Positions 35,341-48,379 are shown, numbered from the stretch's first letter. The stretch: 64,000 nucleotides of DNA from Anaeramoeba flamelloides (GCA_027625915.1 JANTQA010000047.1:12586001-12650000), one strand, 5' to 3'. Made by a program: numbers and translations. The notes: generated by a model from the letters alone, not told the origin.

Positions 35341-38300
35341 ATGGAACGAACAAAGAACAAAGAAAACCCATTAAAGTCTTTACTTGAATCTGAAAAATTA
35401 CGCTTGGTTGGGTTTGGAACAGCAAGTATTGGCGTTGGTTATTATTTTTGCAAACAACTGATTTCGATCAATCGTGGAGAAAAAGAGTCTCAAATTTTAA
35501 CAACCCTAATTCGAGGAAGCGAAAAGTCCCAAGCTGAAGCCTTGGATGAAATCATTAAAATTAACCAAGAAAGCAGTGACTATTTCAATGAGCAATTCAA
35601 AACCAAATTGCTTCCTGTATTAATCAAATTTTTATCATCGGCAAACTTTGAATTAGGATTTCTTTCTGCAAAAATTGTAATGCATTTAGTCTCAAATCGT
35701 AGGTCATTTTTTCCTTCTTAAAAAAAAAATCAAAAAAAAAATCGAGTTATATATATTTTTTTTTAAAGAACCCAAATTTCAAGGTACAAATTTGTAACAA
35801 GGTGGTGAATTTTTTTCAGAAAACAAAAAACAAATAGAAACAAACACGAGGTTTCAAGGTTCCCAACTCTTACCCCAATAATATTTATATCGAAAATATT
35901 TGTCTGAAACAACCAAACAAAATCAATTAAAAATTTCTTTTCCAGTCATTTGAGAAAAAATCCAGTAAAAACTTTCCAAAGTACTGTTAACTGTTGGAGA
36001 AAAAAAGTTTAACAGGATTTTTAATTAACACTAAATAGAAATGAACATGAAAATCGATTAAAAGAAGAAATAAATTAACTTTAAAGAATTACCCATTAGA
36101 TTATTTGAATCAAATCAACACACAATTGAAATCTCCTTTCTTATCAAAATCTGACGAGAGTTTTTGGAGATCTTAAAAATAAGTCAATTCTTTCAACAAA
36201 TTTTTAATAATAGATCAATCAAATAATAAACCCAGATCAAAAAGATAGTATTAAAAAAACTCTTATTTTGTATTTAGTATCTTCATTTTGTCTTTTATTT
36301 ATTTATTCTTTTTTAATTAGATCTTACTTTTCATTTTCAGTAATGTTCCCACTTGAAAACTGTGTTGAACTTTTTTCCTTATTTCACTTTTTTTCCACAA
36401 CGACAAGCCAAACCATACAATTAAAGAATACCATTAAATTCCAATTAAAAAATGAAAATTTTTAGCTCACATTCCAAAATATTTTTCTAATAGTTTATAA
36501 GTTGAAGAAAATCCAAAGATCTTGACAACATCGTTTAGAAATGATATTTTTGGACAATAAATTAAACTTCCTTAGTTAACTCTAAGAAAAATTTTTGACT
36601 ATTTTAATTTGATTCTAGCATTAACAACCATTGTGAAAAAAATTTGGTTCCTTAAAAAAAATTTGTTCAGTCAAAAATTTGTTTTCGTTTTTTAAATAAT
36701 AAATATTAGCAAAATGATTTTTGATCAAAGCAAAATTTTATGAACAAATCTTACATTTAAGAAAAACCAAAGTCACTATCAATAATAATTTTCAGAAGTA
36801 AAATTAAATTGTTGCATTTTAACCTTTTAGAATTACTGTGGAACTCCAAAAATACAAAAATTTATTTTTAATTGTCAACTTTACTAAAAATAAGAGAACT
36901 ATTTAATAGGAAATATTAAAATCTATTAATTCAATAAGATATTTATCATTGTTAATGAACGCAAATTTATCACGGTTAATCTTAAATATCCTTTTAAACC
37001 AAATTGAATAATAAAATCTTCCAAAAAAGGCTGTTTTTTCGAAAGAGGTTGTTTTCCATTAATGTTTACAATCAAAACTTCAAAATACCGAAATATCAAG
37101 ATTTCAGAAACCATTTAAATTCTTTAAATCCCCATAGACAAACCTTAATTTAAAACGGTTATTAATTTTTGGTCTTCCCAAACAATGATTAACTTGATCG
37201 TGGAATGTAATCTAATAAAAAAAATCAACATTTTTAGTAAAGTTTACAATTAAAAATAAATTTTTGTTTTTTCGAGTTCCACAGTAATTCTAAAAGGTTA
37301 AAATGCAACAATTTAATTTTACTTCTGAAAATTATTATTGATAATGACTTTGGTTTTTATTAAATGTAAGATTTGTTCATAAAATTTTACTTTGGTCAAA
37401 AACCATTTTGCTAATATTTATTAGAGGTTTTGATGATAACATGCTATAATTCACGATAAAGTTACAAAAATCGAGATAATTTTCATCAAATCGCGATATA
37501 TCAGAAAATCGCAATAATTCAATATTATCGTGATATATAACAAATCACGATATTCTATAAAATCGCGATAAATATTAAAAAATCGTGATAAATGCTAAAA
37601 AATCGCGATTACTTTTTAATCGCGATATAATAGTTGATGGGTTTTTGGGCTAATTGAGAAATATTTTGAATAAAAAATTTTTTTTGATCAAAAAATAGAT
37701 TAGGTGACAAAAAGTCATTCTTTTGAAAAAACAACAAAAAAGATACTTGATCCAATCAAGGATCAGATCAAAGAGTTTTGTTGTGTTTTCATTTTGGTTG
37801 GTTGACAAACCGATCGATCCTTTAAGATCAATAACAATAAGAACTAAAGAGAAATAAATATTTTTTCAGTTAATGGTGGTGTTGGAAATTGCTTTGAATA
37901 ATTAGCTTCTAAAACAACCAACCCTTAGTCTGTTCTTTAAAGAATGTTTTCTTGGGTTACAATATTTTCATTTTTTCTCAGAAAGCTAAAAGGAGTTGGA
38001 TAACTCTTCAAAAGATTTCACAACATCCTTGCCAGATGATCACCAATTATTAAGATTTTTTATACAATTCTTGTCTTCTTCGTCTTTTTCTACTCATATC
38101 TTTATATTGGGCAGAAAACACAATTAGAATAATAGAGGTTTTTCTTTGATCGATCACCAATAAGAAGTCAAATTATTCTTTATTCTTTTGGGCTATTTAA
38201 AATTGTGAAGGTAACAACTCCATTTTAAGAAAACACACATAATTTATATTCAAGTGTATTGATGAGATGGGTAATTATTAGTTTGATCATAAAATTTGTT

Positions 38301-41300
38301 TGATATTTTATATTTTGTTAAAAAAAAAATGAAAAGAATAAAATTTTTTTTACCACAACAAACCAAACTCATTCCCTTTATAAAAGTTTTCTCTATTTCA
38401 AAACTTTCAAACACTTGAAGACAGTTCATAACCCTTACAAACACTTTCTGACATTATTAAAGGGCAAAATGTTGTAAAAATCTCAAGGCTTTGTAAAAGT
38501 CACGAGATTTTTTTTAAAAATGAAATGAAAATAATAATTTTTCATTTTTTCGCTATAATGTGAATATCGCGATTTTATGATTTTTCTCGATAAAGTAGGA
38601 CTAACCGCGATTTTTTTAATATTATTGCGATTTTATTGTTAATATCATGATAATATATGTTATCATCAAAACCTCTATTATTTAAAAAACGAAAACAAAT
38701 TTTTGACTGAACGAATTTTTTTTAAGGAACCAAATTTTTTTCACAATGGTAAATAAAATTCATTTTGGAACTTGAAATAAAAATTTTCATTTATTAATCG
38801 GAAAATAACAGTAATTGATCAATCAGAGAATAAACCTAGATCAAAAAGATAGTATTATAAAAAAACTTTTATTGAGTTGAATCCCCCATTTTCTCTTTAG
38901 TCGTTTATTTTTTCTTTTATCAACTGATCTTACTTTACATTTTCTATTAATATTCTTGTTATTAAAAATTGTGTTGGACTTTTTTTTCCCAGTTTCACTT
39001 TTTTTTCCCGAACAAGTACTTGGACAATAAAAGAAACAAAATTTTCATTCAGCTTTCCAAAAAAAAACACACCTCTCAAGAATTAACATAAAAAAGTACC
39101 CAATTCTAAAGGAAAATAATAATTTGAGCTTATTTAAGATTATTAAAAATTTAAAAGTTTACTGATTATTAAAATCTTTTTTTGGTAAGATGAATAAAAA
39201 TTTTGTTAAATTTATTTTTAAGCAAATAGTAGATACTAAAACTACTTAACAAGGGTGAAGTAAACAGTTTGAAAAACTTGTGTTACTCACTTTTTTAAAA
39301 TAACATTATCATTGTTGAAAAAAGTGAAACTGGGAAAAAAAAGTCCAACACAATTTTTAATAACAAGAATATTAATTGAAAATGAAAAGTAAGATCAGTT
39401 GATAAAAGAAAAAATAAACGACAAAAGACAAAATCAAGATACTAAATACAAAATAAGAGTTTTTTTAATACTATCTTTTTGATCTGGGTTTCTTATTTGA
39501 TTGATCTATTATTAAAAATTTGTTGAAAAAATTCAATTATTTTTCAGATCTCCAAAATACTCATCAGATCTCGAGATAAAAGAAGATTTAAACTGTTTTT
39601 GTTGGTTTGGTTCAAATAATCTAATGAATAATTCTTTGAAGTTAATTTATTTCTTCTTTTAATTGAATTTAATTTTCGGTTGTATTTAGTGTTAAGGGTC
39701 TAGTCATTTACGATGAATTTACACCATACTCAGGGTGTGACCTGAGACACAAAAAGGGTATAGTGAAATAGCCCTTCTCTTGGTTGACAAAATTCAAATA
39801 ACAAAAAAAAATTTCTTTAGGATCTCCTTGACAAACTCCTAAAAAATATCTTTTTTTTTTTTTTTATTGATTGAAGGGAGTGATCAAAAATCCTCTTTCG
39901 GCCGTTAGCCTTTCCATAATTCAAAAGAATTGAGTAAAATCCTCGATTTTACTCTATTCTTTTAAATTCTAGAAAACCTAGGCACTTTCCGTTAGGTTTT
40001 TTTCAATTTTTGTTTTGATTAGAAAATCAATAGATTTCCGTTAGGTTTTTTTGAGTTTTCTATTTATTTGTGAAGTGTTCTAGGTTTTTTTTACTTTTTG
40101 AAATAAACAGAAAATTTTAATAAATTTTCGGTTTATTCCAAAACTCAAAAAAACCTAGAACACTTCAGAAACAAAACAAAAAATAAAAAAAAAAAACCGC
40201 CGTTAGCTTTTCAAATAAACAAAAAATTAAAAAAAACCGCCGTTAGGTTTACTAGAATTCAAAAGAATTGAGTAAAATCTTTGATTTTTCTCCATTCTTT
40301 TGAATTCTGGAAAATCTAGGCACTCTACGGTACTCACTCCGATTGCGAATCGCAAATTAGTAATTTAGATTATAAAGAAAGAAAAAAATTTGGAATCGAG
40401 CAAGTTCCAAATTTTGATTGGTTGAAAAAACAAAAAGAAAAATTAAAAAGAAAAAAAAAAAAAAAAAGGGTTTTTCAAAGGCAGTTGGTAAAAAATCAAA
40501 AAAAAAAAAACCAACTGTCCATTTTTATCAAGAACACTCAAAAAAAAGACACGATCCCTTTTATTTAAAATTTTATCATTTAATTATTTCTAATAAATCG
40601 TGAATGCTTCGTTGAGAGCTAGTTGTTTAGTAGCTGCCATTTTTTTATTTTTTGATCAAATCTTTTTTGATCGTTCCAGTTTTTGTTTTTGCATTTTCTT
40701 TTTATTTTCAAGTTACTTATACCAACGAGTTTCTATCCTTCCAGTATTAGTAAGCACCCACTTTATTTTTTTCTTTAGTAACTCTTCTTCCAAATAAAAA
40801 GGAAATTCAACAAGGGAAAAAGTAGAAAAAAAATAAATTTAATGTTAATTGAAGTACTTTCTCATGTTAGAGAATTAAAATATTGAAATATGAAATTATG
40901 CCTGAGGGTAATTTTTATATACATTTGTAGATTCTCGGCATTTGCCGATTTTTTCACTGTATTTGTTTGGCTATGAAACTCCTGACCTCTGTCCGATTCC
41001 CATAAAGCAATTTATTTTTTGAGAAAATTTATGTAAAATTAAAAATATTATTCATTTGTTTTGTAAATATTGATCATTTTAAATCATGATTAAAAATAAA
41101 TAATAATAAATGAAGTACCTAGCTTCGCTCGTACAATATTTAGCATTTTGAAACTGTCTACAAATGTTGAGAATCTAAAAAAATTTACACTTTAAAAAAA
41201 TCCCTGAAATTATATTTTCTAAAAATCTTTTTTTCTCTTTTCAATTAATGTTCTTATTATCCAATAATTAACAATTTTTTTTTTTTTTCTTCAATTATGT

Positions 41301-44300
41301 ACCTAATTTTTCAAACAATTATCAAAATAAAAATCAAATAGGTGTTTATTGTTATAAATTCATTGAATTGTTGGGTATCAAAACATTATTATATGCAATC
41401 CAACAAAATATTCCAGGTATTAATAATTTTGAACTTGATTATTTAATAAACGTTTTAAAAGCATTAGCAAAGGTTATTAAAATCGGAAAAGGCAGAGCAG
41501 CAAAAAAATTGAGTAAAGCAAAGGGAATATCTTTATTAGTTACTTTACTCCATTTCGAAGAAGTGCCAACAAGTATTCAAATATATACTTTAAAATGTTT
41601 AACGTGGGCAGCTGAATTTATTCCAAGGTTGCCAGTTTTATTAAATAAATTTCATGTTTGGTCAATGCTATTGCGCACAGTTTCCTCAAAAAAAAATAAT
41701 AATAATTTAAAGGTTATTGAATATACTACCTCATTAATAAACGACTGTTCAAAGCTACAAAGTGAGTATCATAAACAAATTCTCCAGGCAGGTGTTATTT
41801 CAATTTTATTTGCTATAGTATTAGAAAAGAACAAAGCAGATTTTCAAATGAAAGTTGATTTTGAGAAAAGTAAAAAAGGAATGGTAAAGGGAAGGGGAAA
41901 GGATAAGAAAGGGATAAAGGAAAAGAAAAAAGAAAAGAAAATGAAAAATGAAAATGAAAGGGAACAGAGGGAAGAAATTATAAATAATCCAAGTTATCAA
42001 AACATCTTAGCAAATTCTTTAATTTCTTTAACAAGATTTATGAAAGATTCATCGATATGTAAATTAATATGTTCCGAATATGATATTATGTTCAAAATAA
42101 GAGATCTATTTTTATCTTCCAATTGTTCGCTTTTAAATTTTGCTGGTATAAGATTTATTCGGGTTGCTTGTGAAAATTCATTAGCCAATAAAATAGCAGT
42201 CCGAGAAACAAGAATGATTTCTCCAATTGTCCAATTATTAAAGGGTGAGAAAATGGGTGAAGTTGCGGTAGAAACAATTTGTATAATAAAGATCCTTACC
42301 CAGCAAGCTGAGAAAACACAAAATATCCAATTTTTTATTCAATCTGGTTTATTAAAGGAAATTTTAAAAATATTAACTTATATAGAATCAGAACATAAAA
42401 TTTTGTTAACAAAACAAAAAATAAACCAGGAAAAAAATATAGATAAAATTGGGAACAGAAATATAAAATTCAAATCTAAAATACATCACCTTTCATTTTT
42501 AAGATCAAAGGTTGTTGAAATTATTGGTAATTGTTCATATTTGCATGAAACAGATAGAATGAAGATACTAAATGTTGGAATTATACAAATATTATTAAAT
42601 TTTTTTACAACTTATAATCAAGATATAAAATTTCAAGGAATACTTATGTGCACATTAGCTAATTTGTTAAAATCTCGTAATTATTTTATATTTTTCCAAA
42701 TATTCTTTTTCTTTATGATATATTTTTATGTTTTCAAGTGATAAATATTTGAATCATCAAAAAAGATATTTAAGAATTAAAGATTGATGTTTTAAAATTT
42801 TACATTTATCCCTCGACGATTCTTTGTTTTGTTTCACAGGTGGGAATATGGAATGTTCAAAAAAATAGATTCTTTACAATTTTAGAGATAAATAAAGAGT
42901 TCCATACAATTTTCCAAATTTTGTTAATAGTAAACGAAACGATCATTTTTGATCTTTGGACTCAAAGTAGATTTTCAATATAAAATCGTTTTGTGAATAC
43001 CAATGCTTTTCTTGAAAAATGATTTTTTTAATAAAAATTAAAAGATTGGTATTTACCAAAAGGGTTTTTTTGATTAAAATTCTTATTAATCTATTAAGAT
43101 AATCAGATATTATATTTACTATTACCAAAATTTGGAAAATTGTATGGAACTCTTTATTTATCTCTAAAATTGTAAAAACTCTATTTTTTACAACGTTCAT
43201 ATTTATACTAATGTTTTTTTTTAAAAAAAATTTCAAGATTTTTATTATAATTATGAAATGATTGAAGCAGTGAAACTTTGAGAACTCAAATTTGAAACAT
43301 TTTAAATCTAAACTCCATTTCAAAAAATGTGATTCACCTGAAATAATAAATTGAAAAAAAAAAAATATCCTTTCGTATTAAAGAACAATTAATAATTAAA
43401 TCTGATTAGTAATTCACTTTTAAACCATTCTCAATATATAAAAACCTGATATTTTAAAAATTAAAAAAAATCAAAATGAAAAACTAAATAAAAGTGATTA
43501 ACAATTTTTGAAATGAGCATTACTTATTTTTTATTTCTGAACTTTCACTGAAAAAAAAAGTTAACAACAAGATTTTTTACTGAATAATTAAATACATTTT
43601 AAAAGGCATTACAGAGTCTCGAAATTTTGTTAGTGATTATTTTTCTTTTTGAAGATTTGTTTTTTTCCATGATCTTTGTCAAAAAAAAAAAAAAGAAAAA
43701 GTATCAAAAATTAGAAATAGAAAAAGAAATCAAGAAATCAAAAAAAAAAAATAAAAAGAAAAAGAAAAAGAAAAACTTAAGTAAAACAAAAATTTGAAAA
43801 AACAAAACTAAAATTTGCAAAAAGCAAAAAAAATGATTCTGATCCAAAAATTTGAAAATATTTTTTTGATAAGAATCCCAGTGATAACCCCTCAAAACAA
43901 CTTCCATTAACATTATAAAGTGAGCCAAAATTTTTGAAAAATAGTTTATTTCGATGCTGATTTTACAATTACACCTGATTTTTGCACATATAATCAAAAA
44001 GTACTTAACTTCAAAAATTATGGAAAACAGCTTATTAAGGTGACAACAAAACTATTTTTTTTGATAAAAATTTAAAAAGAGTATTAAAAAGATATTTTCG
44101 CTTATGAACAAAAAAAAATAAGAAATTAACCCTCGTTAGTAAACAATTGATTATAAATTTACAAATGAAGCATAAATGATCAATTGTAATTTGTAGTGAT
44201 CATAAATAAAAGGTCAATTTTTTTCAATAAAAAGAATAGTTATCATTAAAATTATTATACAAGTTAATAAATTCAAAAAAAAAAAAAAAAAAAAAAAAAA

Positions 44301-44915
44301 ATTCACATACTTGAATTTATTGATATTAAATTCTTTAATTTCTAAATCTTTATTATATTTTTTCATTCTATTTTATAAAATTAAATTTAGCTTCAATTCG
44401 AAAATTGGTATTTGAAAAACAAATTTTCCCAATTATTGTTGGTGCTTTAAATTCAGATAATTTTAGAATATATACTGGTGCAATTTTTTCAATACAAAAC
44501 ATAGTTTTACTTGGTGCTCAACTTGAAAAAAAAATAGTATGAATTGGATTTTTATTAATTATATTGTTCATCGTTTATGTTTTTTTATAAAATAAAATCT
44601 AATTACTTTTATATTATATATTGAATATCTAATTTTTGTGGAATAGTGGATAGCAATGATCGATTCTCTTGTTAAACTGGATCTTGTACCTATTTTGATG
44701 AAAATTTCATCCGAATCTACTAAAGAAAAACAAAATCAAACAGTTAACATTTTACAAAGAATATCAGTACACCGTAAAATTTTATTTTATATATTTATTA
44801 ACAATTTTTTTTTTAAAATTTTAATTCTTATTTAATATTTATATTAATGCTTATTTTTTTTTATTTATTTATTTTTACTATAGCAATGGCAAGAAAACAA
44901 ATTGGGGTAAACTAA
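35341..44915 (+). CDS. Armadillo-like repeat protein with N-terminal membrane segment, 5 exons, 665 aa
   Basis: Exons by phase: 35341-35698, 41342-42676, 44391-44536, 44647-44773, 44884-44915. The joins give LVSN-R-VYCYKFIELLGIK, LLKS-P-SIRKLVFEKQ and SVH-P-MARKQIGVN-stop, all phase-consistent. Residues 22-38 (LVGFGTASIGVGYYF core) form one hydrophobic segment near the N-terminus, as in tail/signal-anchored organelle proteins. The rest is helical repeats of ARM type (LPVLIKFLSSANFELGFLSA, VTLLHFEEVPTSIQIYTLKC, GIIQILLNFFTTYN), interrupted by a Lys/Glu loop near 296-332. Known animal ARMC10/ARMCX proteins share an N-terminal anchor plus ARM repeats; I infer only architectural likeness, not orthology. 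The first intron is 5.6 kb and full of MITEs. Partners unknown. Confidence 0.78.
35997..36405. mobile_element. MITE R4, copy 2
   Basis: Right end TTATTTCACTTTTTTTCC, left end GAGAAAAAAAGTTTAAC, with shared internal blocks AAACCCAGATCAAAAAGATAG and TAGATCAATCAAATAATAAA. Ends more diverged than copy 1. Confidence 0.5.
36625..38750. repeat. Foldback repeat split by a nested R3 insertion
   Basis: Left arm 36625-36893 is inverted in 37236-37423 plus 38676-38750, i.e. about 265 bp per arm around a 342-bp centre. Matching landmarks: TTAACCTTTTAGAATTACTG, AAAATTTTATGAACAAATC and the GAACCAAATTTTTTTCACAA block. The right arm is interrupted at 37424-38675 by R3; the left arm is uninterrupted at the equivalent site. 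Confidence 0.8.
37424..38675 (+). mobile_element. 1252-bp DNA transposon-like element R3, copy 1
   Basis: Ends GAGGTTTTGATGATAACAT and ATGTTATCATCAAAACCTC (19-bp perfect TIRs). Flanked on both sides by TATTA; the intact left arm of the surrounding foldback repeat has a single TATTA at this spot, showing a 5-bp target duplication. Both subterminal zones carry arrays of ATCGCGAT-like palindromes. No open frame above about 60 codons, so non-autonomous. Confidence 0.85.
38830..39720. repeat. R4-related inverted pair
   Basis: 38880-39018, ending in the CCCAGTTTCACTTTTTTTCCC block, is inverted at 39310-39450 (GTGAAACTGGGAAAAAAAAG, then AACAAGAATATTAATTG). Sequence to 39700 resembles 36040-36240. 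Two R4 copies in head-to-head arrangement. Confidence 0.55.
39895..40330. repeat. Repeat family R2, palindromic copy
   Basis: Two AATTCAAAAGAATTGAGTAA-type palindromes flank an inverted core of CCGTTAGGTTTTTTT and CTAGGTTTTTTTTACTTTTT blocks. Almost the whole segment can fold on itself. Confidence 0.55.
42677..44390. other. 1.7-kb intron 2 of the armadillo gene
   Basis: Donor GTAATT, acceptor TTTAG. Includes an R1 copy in reverse (43345-43935), a local inverted pair around GGAATATGGAATG...(42845-42930 against 43120-43210, sharing AAAGAGTTCCATACAATTTT) and a 25-base A run ending near 44301. Confidence 0.7.
43345..43935 (-). repeat. Repeat family R1, reverse copy
   Basis: Reverse complement of 6015-6625: shared AAATGAGCATTAC, TGAACTTTCACTG, GATTCTGATCCAAAAATTTG and CCCTCAAAACAACTTCCATT. 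A GAAAAA-rich tract replaces the TTTTC tract. Confidence 0.65.
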
Positions 44916-46054
44916 TATTTTCTTTGAAAATAAATATATAAAAAAAAAAACAATCAAGTATTCATCAAGATTAATAAATATCAAATTTCTAAATTTGTAG
45001 ATATGTATATATATATATTCTCTAGCACCCCGGATTTACCCAAATTTCATCAAGTTTAAAATAAAAGATTTAAAATGATGTTGATGTACTTATATATTTA
45101 TTTCCTTATTTGTCTTTAATCCAGATTTTGATTATAATAAAAAGTCAAAATAGTTCTAAGATAAAGTAGTTTGTTATTGTATTTTTTTTTTGTTTTTGGA
45201 AAAAAAAATAATAATTATTCATTTTTACATTTTCTTTAAAGAAGTTTATTTTTTTTTTTTAATTAGAAATTTTATTACAATAATAGTAATTCAAAACCCA
45301 ATACATTGATTTATTAATAATAATAAATCAATAGCATTGTTAATTTTATGATAAAAAAAAAATAAAATTATAAACTAAAATTCAAAATTTTCCACACAGC
45401 TAAAACGTTCCAAACAATCACAATAATTCAATTTCATTGAAATTGGAGATAATTTTGATTTTTGTAAAATATAAAAATCATTTTTTCATCTTTTAGTTTT
45501 TGTTTTCATTTCATTGTTTGAATTACGTAATTTGCTTGGTTGGATCAAAATTTTTCTACAAGGTTTATATTATGTTAAAGTCGAGTTGTTCCAAATCGAA
45601 GAACTCAAATAAAATTAGTTGGTAGTATCTAACCATTTGATCGATCAATATTCCTAATAGAATTTCAACAAATTTACTAATGAATTTTTTTGTTTTGCTC
45701 TCTCCAAAATTTTTAACACACCCATGATTTATTTGTATTGATAATTATTTATTTATGTGTTTTATGAATATTGTAATTTATAAAAAGGTGTTAACATTTC
45801 AATTAGCGAATGGTTCTAATTTGGTAAATCTTCTTGAATTGATTAAATAAGTTTTTTTTTTCACGAATCGGATTTTGGTGTGTTAAAAATTTTGAATTGG
45901 GGTTTATATTACTGAGAATTTTTTATTTTTTTTAAGACAAAATTTCAATAAATATTAAATCAAAGAAAAATATAATTCATTTCTTTAGGCCAAAATTAAA
46001 TTTTTAATATGATTAATTTTCTAAAATTTTTATTTAAGCAATAGAAAATACTTG

Positions 46055-46085
<31 letters not shown>

Positions 46086-48379
46086 TACAATAATTTCATT
46101 TATTACATTGGTATTAAACAAATAAAAACTTTTTTAATAGATAAAGTAATCAACCCTAATTTTAAAAAAAAATAAAAATAACTTTTTGATATTATTTCAA
46201 GATAATAAAATAATTTTCAAAACCAAGAAATTTTTTTTTGAATTTTGTTATGGGTAAAAAGTTGAATAAAAAATATTTGAAAATTTGAAATTTTCAATCT
46301 ATTTTAATCCAGATATTGGAAAATAATTTTTGATCTATGCTCTCTTATTCAATAATATTGTTTATTTTATGTATAGATTTTAAAAAGTCAAAAATTAAAA
46401 AATAATAAAAATTAAAAAAAAATCTTAAAAATTAATCTGAATCAAACTATTGGTTAAAAAAGTTAAAATTTAAAAAAAATCCTTGTTGAAAAAATTAACA
46501 AATTTTACAATGAAAAAAATATTATTTTTTTTTTAAATTTTAAATTGATTTTTATTTTTATTTTAAAATTATTTATTATCAAATATAGAGATTGGTATTG
46601 GATACTAATCAAGAGATAAAACAAATTTTCTATGTGATGTCAAAAAACCTTTTGTAATGAATAAATTACTTAATCAAGTATTTTAGGTAATTTTAGGGTG
46701 CAAAGGGCCACGAAAAAAATTTTCAATAAAATATCATGTATTTTAACCAATAAAACTAAGAGTTTTTTGATGTCTAGACAAACTTTCCCAAAAAAAAATT
46801 ATTTTTTGAAATTAATTTCCATTGAAAAAATAATAAAATCACAATAACCATGAATAATTTTTCAAATGTTATAAAAAAATTTTTCAAGACATTTTTTTAA
46901 TGTAGACAACTCTCCAGTTATTAAATATATGATTTTCTTTCTAATATAATTGTTTATAAATTCTTTATCTTATAATTCTCTGATAACAATTCAACTAATT
47001 TTTTCTTTCGAAATGTAATTAATATATTAAGCATCAAACGGAAATATATATATATATATATATATATATTTCTATAAAATCCCATTCCAAAAATTTGGAA
47101 ACACCCAAAATCAAATATTGGTAAAGTAATACTAATTTTTAGTATTTTTCGAAAAATAATCTTAAACCACATTTAAGTAGTTTAGTATTTATGTTTTTAT
47201 ATTTATGATTTTTATCCAAACTAAATTGAAAAAATTCAAAAAATCAAAATGGAAATCTGTTATTTGCAAAAAGATGAAACATATCATATAAACATATGTA
47301 TAGGATTTATTGAAAAGACTAAGAAGAAACTTCATCTAATCTGTTAAAGTGAGAATTTTGAAGTGATTAAGTTTGATACTGTTAATTCAAAGAGTATCTA
47401 GAAATAGATACAGTTCCTCAGAAATATTTGAATCTTCATTTAGTTTTCTAAACCTAATATAAAACAACATTTAAGTTTCTCAGAATTAATGTTTTAATAT
47501 GTAATAATTTTAATCCAAATAAAAGAAAAAAATATAAAACTCAAAAAAAATCAAAACAAGTGTGTCCAAAATGATATAAAGAGCAGAACAAAAATTGTAT
47601 TGGTAAATTTATTAAAATTTCACCAATAATTATTGATCGATCAAATGATTAAGATAACATCGAACAAATTGTATGTGATTTTTCTATTTAACAAACTCAG
47701 CTTTAACCTTTTATCAATCATCAATCACAATAATTTTCGGGTTAAATGAAATAGATTACGTAACTGAGAAAAAAGAAATGAAAACAAAATGAAAAAAGAT
47801 AAAATAGTTTGAAAAATCAAAATTATTTTCAAATTTAATGGAAAATGGAGTATTGTTATTATTTCAACTGTTTAAACTGTGTCCAACTTTTTGGAATTTA
47901 ATGTATATTACTGTTTTTGAAATCATAAATATAACATGTAAATAAGTGAAGTCAAAAACTTTTCACTTGCAGAACAATATAAAAATAAATAAAAAAGCTT
48001 TGTATTTTTTCTGAGGTAATCAAATTCTTGAAAATTTTACTATTAAAGAAAAAAATACAAAATTATATTTTTCAAATAGATTTAATAAAAAAAAAAAAAA
48101 ATATAAAAATTTTATTTTTAGAAAACAAAGGGTTTAACTAAACAATTTTTTTTAAAAAAAATTGTTTTTTAGATCCAAACAAAAAAAAAAATAAAAAATA
48201 TTTTTTTTGAGAAAATAGAAACTAAAAACAAAAAAAAAATAATAAGGAGGAGGGAGAGAAGAAGAAGAAGAAGAAGAAGAAGATAAATGAGATTGGCCGA
48301 AGAGAATATCAAGAAAAGAAATAAAAAAATATTTATTTTAATAAATAAACTTTGTAAACAAAATTTAAAAAGATTTGAA
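44916..48379. other. Convergent intergenic region
   Basis: 3' flanks of the armadillo and RalGAP genes. Holds A runs (46056-46082), (TA)n at 47044-47070 and (GAA)n at 48257-48283 only 97 bp beyond the RalGAP stop. No gene or mobile element recognised. Confidence 0.65.
48257..48283. repeat. (GAA)n microsatellite
   Basis: Nine GAA units in an A/G-rich strand just past the 3' end of the RalGAP gene. Confidence 0.95.

Larger units (their letters stand above)
35699..41341. other. 5.6-kb intron 1 of the armadillo gene
   Basis: Donor GTAGGT, acceptor AAATAG, phase 1. Largely transposon-derived: R4 copies, a foldback repeat at 36625-38750, element R3 (37424-38675) nested in it, and an R2 copy at 39895-40330. 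A hairpin GGCAGTTGG/CCAACTG at about 40480-40520 lies beside low-complexity Lys codons and is not a gene I can support. Confidence 0.75.

Noticed and set aside
40418-40603. Lys-rich plus-strand frame and, opposite it, a short frame starting MAATKQLALNEAF
   Set aside because: Both are short, in an intron, lack family resemblance and border homopolymers and a hairpin; no supporting exon found.
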